Shown here piece by piece: positions 42,669 to 50,994 of a stretch of DNA of 64,000 bases. Numbering within the stretch: the first letter of the stretch is position 1; every line of letters starts with the position of its first letter. The notes under the pieces were generated by a model. It was not told the DNA's origin, made no database searches, and was given only the letters and a program-made list of their open reading frames with translations. Source of the DNA: Leifsonia sp. PS1209. GTDB lineage: Bacteria; Actinomycetota; Actinomycetes; Actinomycetales; Microbacteriaceae. The stretch is from contig NZ_CP051154.1 of NCBI RefSeq assembly GCF_012317045.1, forward strand, positions 3,534,001-3,598,000, written 5' to 3'. Position numbers and translations under genes: made by a program.

Positions 42669-45600
42669 CTAGCGCTGCTGGCCGCCTGCGGGCGCCGTCC
42701 AGACGGGCGGCGCTGCCGCCGGGCCGCCGGATCCAGGGCCACCGGACTCGCCCGGCCCTCCGGGCGCACCCGGCGCACCCGGCGCGCCGGGGCCCCCGTC
42801 GCCGCCGCCGGTACCGCTCCCGCCAGCTCCGTCACCCGAGCCGGCATCCGGCCCTCCGGCCGCTGCGGCCTTCCGGGCGCGCTTCGCCGCCCGGCGCTCG
42901 CGCGCGCCCTCGACGAGGTTGTAGAGCGTCGGCAGCACCACGAGGGTGAGCAGCGTGGACGAGACCAGGCCGCCGATCACCACGATGGCGAGCGGCTGCG
43001 AGATGAAGCCGCCGTGGCCGGTGAGGCCGATCGCCATCGGGGTGAGGGCCGCGATGGTCGCGAGCGCCGTCATCAGGATCGGGCGCAGACGGCGGGAGGC
43101 GCCGTGCGCCACCGCCTCCGGCACGGACATCCCGCGTCTCCTGTACTGGTTGACCAGGTCGATGAGGACGATCGCGTTCGTCACCACGATGCCGATCAGC
43201 ATCAGCACACCGATCAGCGACGCGACGCCGAGCGGGATGCCCGAGATGATCTGCAGCGCGATGGCGCCTGTCGCCGCGAACGGCACGGAGACCAGGAGCA
43301 GCAGCGGCTGGCGCAGCGACCGGAACGTCGCCACCATCACGATGTAGACGATCAGGATGGCCGCGAGCAGCGCGATCCCGAGCTGCGAGAACGCGTCCGA
43401 CTGGCTGGAGGAGACTCCGCCGATCTTGGCCGTGGCCCCGGACGGCAGGTTCGCGTCCTTGAGCGCCGTGGTCACCGCGGCGTTCGCGGTGCCGAGGTTG
43501 TCGGTGGCCGGGGTGGCCGTGACCGTCGAGGTGCGCAGGCCGCGCTCGGTGGTGACCGTGGACGGACCGTTGGTCTCCTCGACCGACGCCAGTGTGCTCA
43601 GCGCAACCGGACCGGTGACCGTCGGAATCTGCAGGTCGGCCAGCTGGGCGACCGTCGACGGCGGGTTGTCGCTCTGGATGTAGATGTTGAGCGTCGTGTT
43701 GTCGAGTGCGACGGAACCGGCCTGCGTCGGCTGCATGGCCTGCGACACGATGCCGCCGACGGCGACCTCGCTCAGACCGGCCGCTGCCGCCTTGGAACGG
43801 TCGACGTTCACCGCGACGTACGGAAGCGACGCGCTGAGGTTGTCCGTGACCTGCTTGACCGAGTCCTGCTTCTTGACCTCGGCGACGACCGCATCCGTCG
43901 CCTTCTGCAGGTCTTCGTTGCTGGTGGCCGTGATGTCGATCTCGATATCGCTCGATCCGCCGAACCCGCTCTGCGCGGAGACGACGATGTCGCCCTGGTC
44001 CTTCACCGCCGCGAGCTCGTCCTCGATGGTGCTCTTCAGCGCATCCTGGTCGGCATCCGGGTCGGTGGTCACCGAGAACGTGGTGTTGCCGCCGCCGCCG
44101 GTGAACGCGGCCTGCAGGGATGCCCCGCTCGACCCGATCGAGACCTGCACCGTCTTGACGCCCTTGGTGTCGATGAGCTTCTGCTCGACCACCTTGGATG
44201 CGTCGTCCTTCGCCTGCAGGGAGGTGCCCGGCGCGAGAGTCTGCGTGATGGTGAGCGTGTTCTGGCCCGTGGATCCGAGGAAGTTCGTCTTCATCAGCGG
44301 GGTGAGCGCCAGCGTTCCGACGAGCACGACCACCGCGATGAGCACGGTCGCGACCGAGTGCTTCAACGTCCAGTGGATGATCGGAAGGTAACCGCGCTGC
44401 AGTCGCGACGGGTGCTCCAGCTCGTCCTCGCCGGCGGCCATCGCCTCCTCGATCGACAGGTGCGATGCGTCGGACGCCTCGACACCACCCTCGTGCTTGC
44501 GCGCCTTCGGCGGGCGGAGGAACCAGTAAGCGAGCACCGGCACGATCGTCAGCGAGACGAGCAGCGACGACAGCAGCGCGATGGTCACGGTGAGCGCGAA
44601 GGGCCGGAACAGCTCGCCGGTCACGTCGCCGACGAACGCCAGCGGCAGGAACACGGCGACGGTGGTGATGGTGGATGCGGTGATCGCCCCCGCCACCTCG
44701 CGCACGGCCTTGACGATGGTCGCCGCTCTGTCGACGCCGGCGACGAGCTGTCTCTTGATGTTCTCGATGACCACGATGGAGTCGTCGACCACACGGCCGA
44801 TGGCGATGGTCAGCGCGCCGAGCGTGATGATGTTGAGCGTGTAGCCGGTCGCCCACATCACGATGAAGGTGATGAGCACGCTGGTCGGGATCGAGATCGC
44901 GGTGACCAGGGTGGAGCGGATCGACAGCAGGAAGATCAGGATGACGATCACGGCCATCAGGAGGCCGAGCAGGCCCTCCTCGGTGAGCGAGTTGATCGAC
45001 TGGGTGATGAACGGCGCCTGGTCGAACACGACGGTGATCTTCGCGCCGTCGCCGAGCTTCGTCTGCAGGTCGTCGATCAGGGCGCTGACGCCGTGCGAGA
45101 CCTCGACCGTGTTCGCGGACGGCAGCTTGGTGACGGCGATGGTGAGCGCCGGCTTGCCGTCGACGCGCGAGATGGAGGTGGTGGGGTCGTCGGTCTTCTG
45201 CACCGTCGCGACGTCGCCGATGGTGGGCGGGGTGGCTGCTGCGGTTGCAGCGGCGGCCGCGGCTGCGTCGGCTGCGCCCGTGGAGCCGGTCGCCCCGGCA
45301 CCGGCAGCGCCAGCGCCCGCACCTGCGGCGGCACCCGCGCCTGCACCAGCACCTGCGCCTGCGCCTGCGCCGGATGAGCCAGCACCGGATGCACCCGCCG
45401 ACCGGATGAGTGGAAGCCCGGCGATGTCGTCGATCGAGCTCAGCTTCGCCCCGGACTGCACGGAGAGCGTCTTGCCATTCTCGGTGATCGAACCGCCCGG
45501 GATGAGGACGCCGTTCTGCTGCAGCGCATCCTTGATCGACTGGCTGGTCACGCCGGCGGCGGCGAGCTTGGCACTGTCCGGGGTGATGGTGATGCGCTGG

Positions 45601-46139
45601 CCGACCTCGCCGACGAGCTGGGCGTCGTTGACGCCGGAGACGTCTTTGATGTCGGGGATGACCAGCTTGGTGATCTTGTCGGCGAGCGCGCGCGAGTCCT
45701 GGTCGCTGGTGACGGCGAGCTGGATGACGGGGAAGTCGTCGATGCTGCCGGAGAACACCTGCGGGTCGACGTTGCTCGGCAGCGTGGACTTGATGCGGTT
45801 GATCGCCTGATCGATCTTCTGCTCTGCGGTCGCGAGGTCGGTGCCGTAGGTGAACTTCGCCGTGATGATCGACTGGTTGGTGCTGCTCACCGCCGACGTG
45901 CTCTCGAGGTCGGGCACGCCCTGGATGGCCGTCTCGACCGGCGTGCTCACGTCGTTGTTGACCACCTCGGGCGATGCGCCGGGGTAGCTGGTGATGATCG
46001 CGAGCTGCGGGAACGAGATGGTCGGCGCGAGCTCCTGCTTGAGGTTCGTCAGCGCCAGGCCGCCGAACACCGCGGCCACGATCGTGACGAGCGCGATCAG
46101 CGCGCGGTTCTTCATACTCAGGACGGCGAGGAAATGCAC
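42669..46139 (-). CDS. RND efflux transporter (AcrB/HAE1-like) with Ala/Gly-rich insert
   Basis: An 1156-residue inner-membrane RND permease with twelve predicted membrane segments. It starts MHFLAVLSMKNRALIALVTIVAAVFGGLALTNL; the first porter part has LAPTISFPQLAIITSYPGASPEVV and the central membrane block has GYTLNIITLGALTIAIGRVVDDSIVVIENI, with the proton-relay Asp pair. Two oddities: residues about 243-312 are an almost pure Ala/Gly(/Ser/Thr) stretch inside the porter domain, and the last 60 residues are Gly/Pro/Ala-rich (GGPGAPGAPGAPGGPGESGG-like). No adaptor or outer-membrane partner is in the window, as expected for a monoderm. Exports drugs or lipids; substrate unknown. Confidence 0.92.
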   Translation of the reverse strand: MHFLAVLSMKNRALIALVTIVAAVFGGLALTNLKQELAPTISFPQLAIITSYPGASPEVVNNDVSTPVETAIQGVPDLESTSAVSSTNQSIITAKFTYGTDLATAEQKIDQAINRIKSTLPSNVDPQVFSGSIDDFPVIQLAVTSDQDSRALADKITKLVIPDIKDVSGVNDAQLVGEVGQRITITPDSAKLAAAGVTSQSIKDALQQNGVLIPGGSITENGKTLSVQSGAKLSSIDDIAGLPLIRSAGASGAGSSGAGAGAGAGAGAGAAAGAGAGAAGAGATGSTGAADAAAAAAATAAATPPTIGDVATVQKTDDPTTSISRVDGKPALTIAVTKLPSANTVEVSHGVSALIDDLQTKLGDGAKITVVFDQAPFITQSINSLTEEGLLGLLMAVIVILIFLLSIRSTLVTAISIPTSVLITFIVMWATGYTLNIITLGALTIAIGRVVDDSIVVIENIKRQLVAGVDRAATIVKAVREVAGAITASTITTVAVFLPLAFVGDVTGELFRPFALTVTIALLSSLLVSLTIVPVLAYWFLRPPKARKHEGGVEASDASHLSIEEAMAAGEDELEHPSRLQRGYLPIIHWTLKHSVATVLIAVVVLVGTLALTPLMKTNFLGSTGQNTLTITQTLAPGTSLQAKDDASKVVEQKLIDTKGVKTVQVSIGSSGASLQAAFTGGGGNTTFSVTTDPDADQDALKSTIEDELAAVKDQGDIVVSAQSGFGGSSDIEIDITATSNEDLQKATDAVVAEVKKQDSVKQVTDNLSASLPYVAVNVDRSKAAAAGLSEVAVGGIVSQAMQPTQAGSVALDNTTLNIYIQSDNPPSTVAQLADLQIPTVTGPVALSTLASVEETNGPSTVTTERGLRTSTVTATPATDNLGTANAAVTTALKDANLPSGATAKIGGVSSSQSDAFSQLGIALLAAILIVYIVMVATFRSLRQPLLLLVSVPFAATGAIALQIISGIPLGVASLIGVLMLIGIVVTNAIVLIDLVNQYRRRGMSVPEAVAHGASRRLRPILMTALATIAALTPMAIGLTGHGGFISQPLAIVVIGGLVSSTLLTLVVLPTLYNLVEGARERRAAKRARKAAAAGGPDAGSGDGAGGSGTGGGDGGPGAPGAPGAPGGPGESGGPGSGGPAAAPPVWTAPAGGQQR

Positions 46140-46296
46140 AGTCTTTTCCCTTGACAGAAAGTGGATGCGAGACGCGCGGCACCACAGCCGCCCGCAAAGT
46201 ATCTCATTGCAGCCTGTGCAAGTTCCTCATGCCCTGGTACGACTTCGGGGTGGAGACGTACTCCCCCGGGACGGTTCTCGCGCCCGCTGCTGACAC

Positions 46297-47307
46297 TCAC
46301 GACGGATCCCATCCTCGCGACGCGAGCGAGCGGAAGACCAACCCGACCAGCCGTTTCTCCGACCGCAGGTGCTCGGCCCCCACCCGAAGCACCAGCTCGC
46401 CCTGCTGCTGCAGAGCGGTGGTCCGCGTCAGGTCTCTGCGCCACTGGCGCGGCTCGATGCGGTGGTGGTCGCCCTCGTACTCGACGATCGTGCGGTATGG
46501 CGCGAACCGGAGCTCCGGCCTCGCCAGGAACCGCCCATCCGGAGTGTGCAGGTCGACGTTCACATCCGGCGCAGGCAGCCCGGCCTCCGCCAGGATCAGC
46601 CGCAGCAGCGATTCGGGCGGAGACTCCGCGCGGCCGTCGAGCAACTCGACCGCGGTTCTGGCCCGGGATGCGCCCCGAGCACCTGCGGGAGGGACCGCCG
46701 CCCGCACGTCATCGTGGGACGCGAGCGGCGCCCGGCCGCCGAGAACCGCATCGCCCAGCACCACCAGCTCTCGGATGCTCGCCGTCGCGGCCAGGTCGGC
46801 CCACGTCCGCGCCGCCGACGTCACCGGCAGCCCGCGCACCCGACACGTCTCGCCCGCGGAGAGCGGACGCGAGTGGGACTGCACCCCGGTGAGGCGCGGC
46901 GGCCGCGCGGGTGGGGCGACGGTCAGGTGCAGGACGGGCTGTGCGTGCGTGGGTGGCGCATCCGAGGGTGGCAGATGGTGGTGAAGCGCAGACGCGCTCG
47001 GCGAATCCGGAGGCGGCAGATGAGCCCGCGCACCCTGCTGCCGCACGCCAGGCAGCCACCGCGTATCCGGCAGCCCCAGCAGGATGGCGGCCGTGGCGTG
47101 GGAGAGGACGCCGCCGGGCTCCCTGGCGCAGAGGGCGGCGCAGCGCGCGACGAAGTCGGCCGCCAGCCTGGCGGGCACCCGAGCGCCGCGGAACGGCGTG
47201 ACCAGCTCGCTGCGCGACAGGCGGACGGGCTCGACGCCGAGCGCCCGCGCCTCCCGGAGGGAGAACGGGCGGTTGCGCAACCGGGGATGACTCATGCCCC
47301 CTACCAT
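46297..47307 (-). CDS. DUF559-like protein with AbiEi-type N-terminal region
   Basis: A 336-residue protein. The first half (RNRPFSLREARALGVEPVRLSRSELVTPFRGARVP, HATAAILLGLPDTRW) resembles actinobacterial proteins annotated as type IV toxin-antitoxin AbiEi-family or hypothetical; a His/Pro-rich loop follows around residues 95-120. The C-terminus has an endonuclease-like fold of the DUF559/Vsr type: PELRFAPYRTIVEYEGDHHR, with E-Y-E-G-D-x-H and a trailing W-x-x-D. No toxin partner is next to it. The ATG at 47307 is used; another ATG four codons later is possible. Confidence 0.78.
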   Translation of the reverse strand: MVGGMSHPRLRNRPFSLREARALGVEPVRLSRSELVTPFRGARVPARLAADFVARCAALCAREPGGVLSHATAAILLGLPDTRWLPGVRQQGARAHLPPPDSPSASALHHHLPPSDAPPTHAQPVLHLTVAPPARPPRLTGVQSHSRPLSAGETCRVRGLPVTSAARTWADLAATASIRELVVLGDAVLGGRAPLASHDDVRAAVPPAGARGASRARTAVELLDGRAESPPESLLRLILAEAGLPAPDVNVDLHTPDGRFLARPELRFAPYRTIVEYEGDHHRIEPRQWRRDLTRTTALQQQGELVLRVGAEHLRSEKRLVGLVFRSLASRGWDPS

Positions 47308-47363
47308 GCCCAATTCCGCCACCACGCGTCGGATTCTCTCCACAGGCCGCCCCGCCAGCCCGC

Positions 47364-47419
47364 GAGATGCCACTATCTGTCGCGCATCCCGGGCGTTTCG
47401 CGACAGATAGTGGCATCTC
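47364..47419. repeat. Intergenic hairpin repeat, family 1, copy 3
   Basis: Perfect 21-bp arms, left GAGATGCCACTATCTGTCGCG less one base at a time paired with 47399-47419, around the invariant 14-nt loop CATCCCGGGCGTTT. Compared with copy 2, arm positions 10 (G to C) and 13 (A to T) changed and so did their partners, keeping the pairing. Lies between the DUF559-like and MocR genes. Confidence 0.88.
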
Positions 47420-47441
47420 ACCGCCCAGCCGCCGGCCGCCC

Positions 47442-48926
47442 CTAGACCACGTTGGGCAGCGGGGCCGCGTCGGCGAATGCCGACGGCTCCCGCAGCGCGT
47501 CCGGCCACGCGCGCGACAGCGCCGCGAACGCGCGCACCGTCTCCTCCTCCGAGTACGTGATCGGGATGCGGAGGAAGCGCTCGAACGCCCCATCCAGCCC
47601 GAACCGCGGCCCGGCCGCGATCAGCAGCCCGTGGTTGCGCGCACCCAGCGTCAGCGCCGAGCTGACCGGCGCGCCGATCCCGATCCACGCGGCCAAACCG
47701 CCGTGCATCCTGGGCACCACCCAGTCCGGGAACGTCTGCGCCGCCAGCCGCGCCACCCGCTCCCTCCCCGCCGCGAGTTCCGAGCGCCGGGAGTCCAGGA
47801 TCTCCGCCATCTGCGGCAGCATCCGCGCCACCACCAGCTGTTCCAGCAGCGGCGTGCCCAGGTCGGTCGCCGGTTTCGCCGCGATCAGCTTCTGGATGTG
47901 CGGCCGTTCCGCCCGGATCCAGCCGATCCGCAGGCCGCCCCACAGGCTCTTGCTCGCCGACCCGATCAGCAGCACGGGCGCATCCCCCGCCCCTCGCGAG
48001 CCGTAGCGCGGCAGCGGCAGGTGTTCGCCGAGCCTGTCGATGTCGAGGTCGGCCGTCGTCTCGTCGCCGACCACGATCGTGCCCTGCGCCGCCGTCGCCG
48101 CCAGCAGCCGCGCGCGGGTCTCCGGCGACATGGATGCGCCCGTCGGGTTCTGGAAGTCCGGGATCAGATAGGCGAGGGCCGGGTTGGCGCGCCGCAGCGT
48201 CTGCTCGATCGCGTCGATGTCCCACCCGTCCTCCTCCGCACCCACCGGATGCGGGGCGTCGGCGGGCGGGATGGTGACCGTCACCGGAACCAGGCGCGCC
48301 CCGGCGAGCCGGAACGACTCCGTGGCGTGCGGGTAGGTGGGCATCTCGATCATCGTGCGGTCGCCGCGGCCGACGAAGGTGCGTGCGATCAGGGCGATGG
48401 CCTGCTGCGCGCCGACCGTCACGAGCACCTGGTCCGGGTCGGTGGGGAGGCCGCGCTCGCGGTAGCGGTCGGCGATGGCCTCCCGGAGATGCGGGAGCCC
48501 GACCGCGTCGTATCCGGAGTGCGGGAGGAAGTGCGGCAGCTCCTCCGCCGCCGCGCGCGCCGCTGCGGGGAGGGACGATGCCGCCGGCAGCGCCGCCTTG
48601 GTGAAGTCGAGCATCCCGTCGCCGCCGGGGGTCGGGGCGGTGACGAGCACCGGTCCAGGCAGCCGGGCGACGCTGCCGGATCCGCGCACGCTGTCGAGGA
48701 ATCCGGCGTCGCGCAGCCCCCGGTACGCGGCGGTCACCGTGGTGCGGCTGAGTTCCAGCCGGGCGGCGAGGTCACGCTCGGCGGGCAGGCGCGTGTCGAT
48801 CGGGATGCGTCCGTCGAGCACCAGCAACCGGATGCGGTCGGCGAGCGCCTGGTAGTGGGCGCCGCCTCCTCGCCACTCCCCGAGGAGCGTTTCGAGCGAT
48901 CGGGCGGTGAGCTGTGCATCCGGCAT
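47442..48926 (-). CDS. PdxR/MocR-type GntR regulator with aminotransferase domain
   Basis: A 494-residue fusion regulator. Residues 20-90 form a GntR winged helix (YQALADRIRLLVLDGRIPIDTRLPAERDLAARLELSRTTVTAAYRGLRDAGF) and the rest is a fold-type I aminotransferase with PDFQNPTGASMSPETR and the PLP lysine in GSASKSLWGGLRIGW near residue 325. Such regulators sense PLP or an amino compound. It is divergent from a YczE-type membrane protein; this pairing is recurrent in actinobacteria and Bacilli. Direct repeats of CAAATTGGA lie between the two genes. Confidence 0.93.
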   Translation of the reverse strand: MPDAQLTARSLETLLGEWRGGGAHYQALADRIRLLVLDGRIPIDTRLPAERDLAARLELSRTTVTAAYRGLRDAGFLDSVRGSGSVARLPGPVLVTAPTPGGDGMLDFTKAALPAASSLPAAARAAAEELPHFLPHSGYDAVGLPHLREAIADRYRERGLPTDPDQVLVTVGAQQAIALIARTFVGRGDRTMIEMPTYPHATESFRLAGARLVPVTVTIPPADAPHPVGAEEDGWDIDAIEQTLRRANPALAYLIPDFQNPTGASMSPETRARLLAATAAQGTIVVGDETTADLDIDRLGEHLPLPRYGSRGAGDAPVLLIGSASKSLWGGLRIGWIRAERPHIQKLIAAKPATDLGTPLLEQLVVARMLPQMAEILDSRRSELAAGRERVARLAAQTFPDWVVPRMHGGLAAWIGIGAPVSSALTLGARNHGLLIAAGPRFGLDGAFERFLRIPITYSEEETVRAFAALSRAWPDALREPSAFADAAPLPNVV

Positions 48927-48940
48927 AAGGCCACCTTAAG

Positions 48941-48980
48941 CAAATTGGACTCTTGATAAAAGGCCAATCAACAAATTGGA
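48941..48980. promoter_or_regulatory. MocR-type operator: two direct repeats and an inverted half-site
   Basis: CAAATTGGA occurs at 48941-48949 and again at 48972-48980, exactly 31 bp apart (three turns). The core also appears inverted as GGCCAAT at 48962-48968. Direct repeats about 30 bp apart plus an inverted half-site are the known layout of MocR/PdxR operators. The downstream repeat overlaps the probable -10 of the yczE-like gene (TTGATA at 48953, 17 bp, TTGGAT at 48976). Confidence 0.8.
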
Positions 48981-48987
48981 TAGGAGC

Positions 48988-49932
48988 GTGACCCGCCGAC
49001 TCCTTCTCACCAGACGCCTCGCGCAACTCCTCATCGGGCTGTTCCTCTACGGAATCGCCATCGCGATGATGGTGCGCGCCGGCATCGGGGTGTCGCCGTG
49101 GGACGTGCTCGCGCAAGGTCTGTCGATCAAGACCGGCCTGCTGTTCGGGCTGATCACCAACCTCGTCGGCATCGCCGTGCTGCTGTTCTGGATCCCGCTC
49201 CGCCAGCGCCCGGGACTCGGCACCGTGCTCAACGTGCTGCTCGTCGGCCCGAGCGCGCAGCTCGGGCTCACGCTCATCCCGCAGCAGACCGAACTGTGGG
49301 CGCAAGTGCTGCTGTTCACCGGCGGCCTGCTGCTCCTGGCGGTCGCGACCGGCCTCTACATCGGCCCCAAGCTGGGCCCCGGCCCGCGCGACGGCCTGAT
49401 GACCGGGCTGCACGCGCGCACCGGCTGGCCGATCTGGGCCGTGCGCACCGGCATCGAGGTGACCGTGCTCATCATCGGGTGGCTGCTCGGCGGCAACGTC
49501 GGCATCGGAACGCTCGCGTTCGCGCTGCTGGTCGGGCCGCTCTGCAGCATCACCCTCCCCTTCTTCGCGATCCGGCTGCCGCAGGACGCTGCAACGACTG
49601 CGGCGGCGCTGGAAAGCGAGCTCGAGGGAACGGCCGAGCAATCGGCCGGCCTCGGGGAGCAGGATGCCGCCACGTTCGACGTGCGCGACGGCATCCTGCT
49701 CGAAACCGACGCGGCCACCAGGATGCGCGACCACCGCGCGGCCGACAGCAACGTGATCGGCGGGGTGCAGCCCGACCGCGAGGCAGGCGCATCCCGTCGC
49801 CCGGCGCAGGCGGTCGCCGCGTACTGGCTCGATGATCGACTGATGGCCAGGGAACGTCTTGAGCGTGGCTCTGGCTCTGGCTCTGGCTCTGGCTCTGATT
49901 CCCGACCGCGTCCTCGTCCCCGCCGCGCCTGA
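48988..49932 (+). CDS. YczE/YyaS/YitT family membrane protein
   Basis: A 314-residue integral membrane protein of the YczE family: RLAQLLIGLFLYGIAIAMMVRAGIGVSPWDVLAQGLS, then LGPGPRDGLMTGLHARTGWPIWAVRTGIE, with five to six membrane helices to about residue 190. A 120-residue cytoplasmic tail follows and ends in (Gly-Ser) repeats encoded by five GGCTCT units (49867-49896) and a basic RPRPRPRRA end, an unusual extension. The GTG at 48988 sits 6 nt after the proposed -10, which would make the mRNA leaderless; AGGAG is only 1 nt away, too close to act. Role probably linked to the MocR ligand. Confidence 0.85.
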   Translation: MTRRLLLTRRLAQLLIGLFLYGIAIAMMVRAGIGVSPWDVLAQGLSIKTGLLFGLITNLVGIAVLLFWIPLRQRPGLGTVLNVLLVGPSAQLGLTLIPQQTELWAQVLLFTGGLLLLAVATGLYIGPKLGPGPRDGLMTGLHARTGWPIWAVRTGIEVTVLIIGWLLGGNVGIGTLAFALLVGPLCSITLPFFAIRLPQDAATTAAALESELEGTAEQSAGLGEQDAATFDVRDGILLETDAATRMRDHRAADSNVIGGVQPDREAGASRRPAQAVAAYWLDDRLMARERLERGSGSGSGSGSDSRPRPRPRRA

Positions 49933-50067
49933 GCCCGAGTCGCCGGATCTGACGCCGCGCGCGCCGCCCCGCGCTCCGCATGGTCGTGGCCGCGTCAGCG
50001 ACACCCCGCGCGTCCCTGAGGCGCTCACCGTGGGCGGGTCGCGTCCCAGCCTTCTCACGTCCGCAGC

Positions 50068-50131
50068 CATCGAGCCGGGACTTGTGCACGCCCCGACACG
50101 GCGTGTCGCGTCCATAAGTCCCGGCTCGATG
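50068..50131. repeat. Intergenic hairpin repeat, family 2, copy B
   Basis: Perfect 15-bp arms, CATCGAGCCGGGACT with AGTCCCGGCTCGATG, extended by further G-U and A-U pairs. Read on the minus strand it aligns without gaps to copy A (36829-36890): 50 of 62 positions match, and the three arm substitutions on each side are paired changes. Sits in the 234-nt gap between the YczE-like gene and the MerR gene, which otherwise holds nothing I recognise. Confidence 0.8.
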
Positions 50132-50166
50132 ACTTGGGGGCGGGATCGGGACCCGGACTCCGCCCC

Positions 50167-50922
50167 CTACAGCCGCGCCGCGTACGCGCGCAGCGCGTCG
50201 CGCACGAACGTGGCGCCCGCGGCGCCGCCGTAGTTCGCGGCGAACCGCGGGTCGGCGACGTACATCTCGCCGAGGCCGGTGAGGTAGGCGGCCGTCGGGC
50301 GGCCGTTCTCGCTGCCGGGGGTGCCGGGGATAGAGCCGAGCCAGTCGGCGTGGCGCTGGGCGAGTGCCTGCGCCTCGTCGCCCTCCGGGTCGATGCCGCG
50401 GTCGGCGGCGGCGATCCAGTCGGCGGCGAGCTGCTTCTGCAGACGCTGCCATTCGGCGCGCTCGGCCGGCGTCTTGCTGCGCCACCACGCGTCGGACGCG
50501 GCGTACGCGTCCTTGCCCCAGCGCTCCTCCACCTCCTCCTTGTATTGGGTGTGGTCGAAACCGTCGAGCATGTCTTCCGCCAAGATGTCTTCTCCTTCGC
50601 TGATCGCCTGGATGGTCGTCTCGACCGACGCGATCTGCCGCGCCAGCCGTTCCCGCTCGTCGCGCAGCCACGCGAGGTGGCCGTGCAGGGCGGGGATCGC
50701 ATCCACCTGGTTCGTGAGCACGTCGGCGATGGCCGGGAGGCCGAGTCCGAGGTCGCGGAGCAGCAGGATGCGCTGCAACCGCACGAGGGAGTCCCTGTCG
50801 TAGTACCGGTAGCCATTGCTGCCGATCCTGCTGGGCGGGAGGAGCCCGATGTCGTCGTAGTGACGCAGCGTCCTGCTGGTCGTTCCGGCGAGCCTGGCGA
50901 TCTCTTGGATGGACCAGTCCAT
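50167..50922 (-). CDS. MerR family regulator with TipAS-type ligand domain
   Basis: A 251-residue activator of the TipAL kind. Residues 1-70 are the MerR DNA-binding domain (WSIQEIARLAGTTSRTLRHYDDIGLLPPSRIGSNGYRYYD), a dimerising coiled coil follows (70-115), and residues about 125-250 match the all-helical TipAS drug-binding domain, which in TipAL captures thiopeptides. Start chosen at MDWSIQEI, directly after ACG ACG; a longer reading to 50958 lacks homology. A palindrome in a 19-bp promoter spacer lies upstream, typical of autoregulation. Confidence 0.93.
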   Translation of the reverse strand: MDWSIQEIARLAGTTSRTLRHYDDIGLLPPSRIGSNGYRYYDRDSLVRLQRILLLRDLGLGLPAIADVLTNQVDAIPALHGHLAWLRDERERLARQIASVETTIQAISEGEDILAEDMLDGFDHTQYKEEVEERWGKDAYAASDAWWRSKTPAERAEWQRLQKQLAADWIAAADRGIDPEGDEAQALAQRHADWLGSIPGTPGSENGRPTAAYLTGLGEMYVADPRFAANYGGAAGATFVRDALRAYAARL

Positions 50923-50956
50923 CGTCGTCTCCTCTCTCTCGTGGGGTGCGAAGCCC

Positions 50957-50987
50957 ACGGTAGAGGTTGACGTTACGTCAAGGTCAA
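50957..50987 (-). promoter_or_regulatory. MerR-type promoter with palindrome in a 19-bp spacer
   Basis: On the minus strand: -35 TTGACC (50987-50982), a 19-nt spacer, and -10 TACCGT (50962-50957). The spacer holds the palindrome TTGACGTTACGTCAA (plus-strand 50967-50981, one central mismatch). Over-long 19-bp spacers with a palindrome are the hallmark of promoters untwisted by MerR proteins. Confidence 0.75.
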
Positions 50988-50994
50988 GCGGCGA

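Noticed and set aside
42561..45377. A plus-strand frame of over 900 codons opposite the RND gene.
   Set aside because: High-GC DNA gives long frames on the antisense strand; it is Arg/His/Asp-rich with no domain, while the minus strand encodes a clear RND pump.
45200..45412. The Ala/Gly insert as a frameshift or pseudogene sign in the RND gene.
   Set aside because: The frame is open and conserved RND segments continue correctly on both sides, so the insert is in frame.
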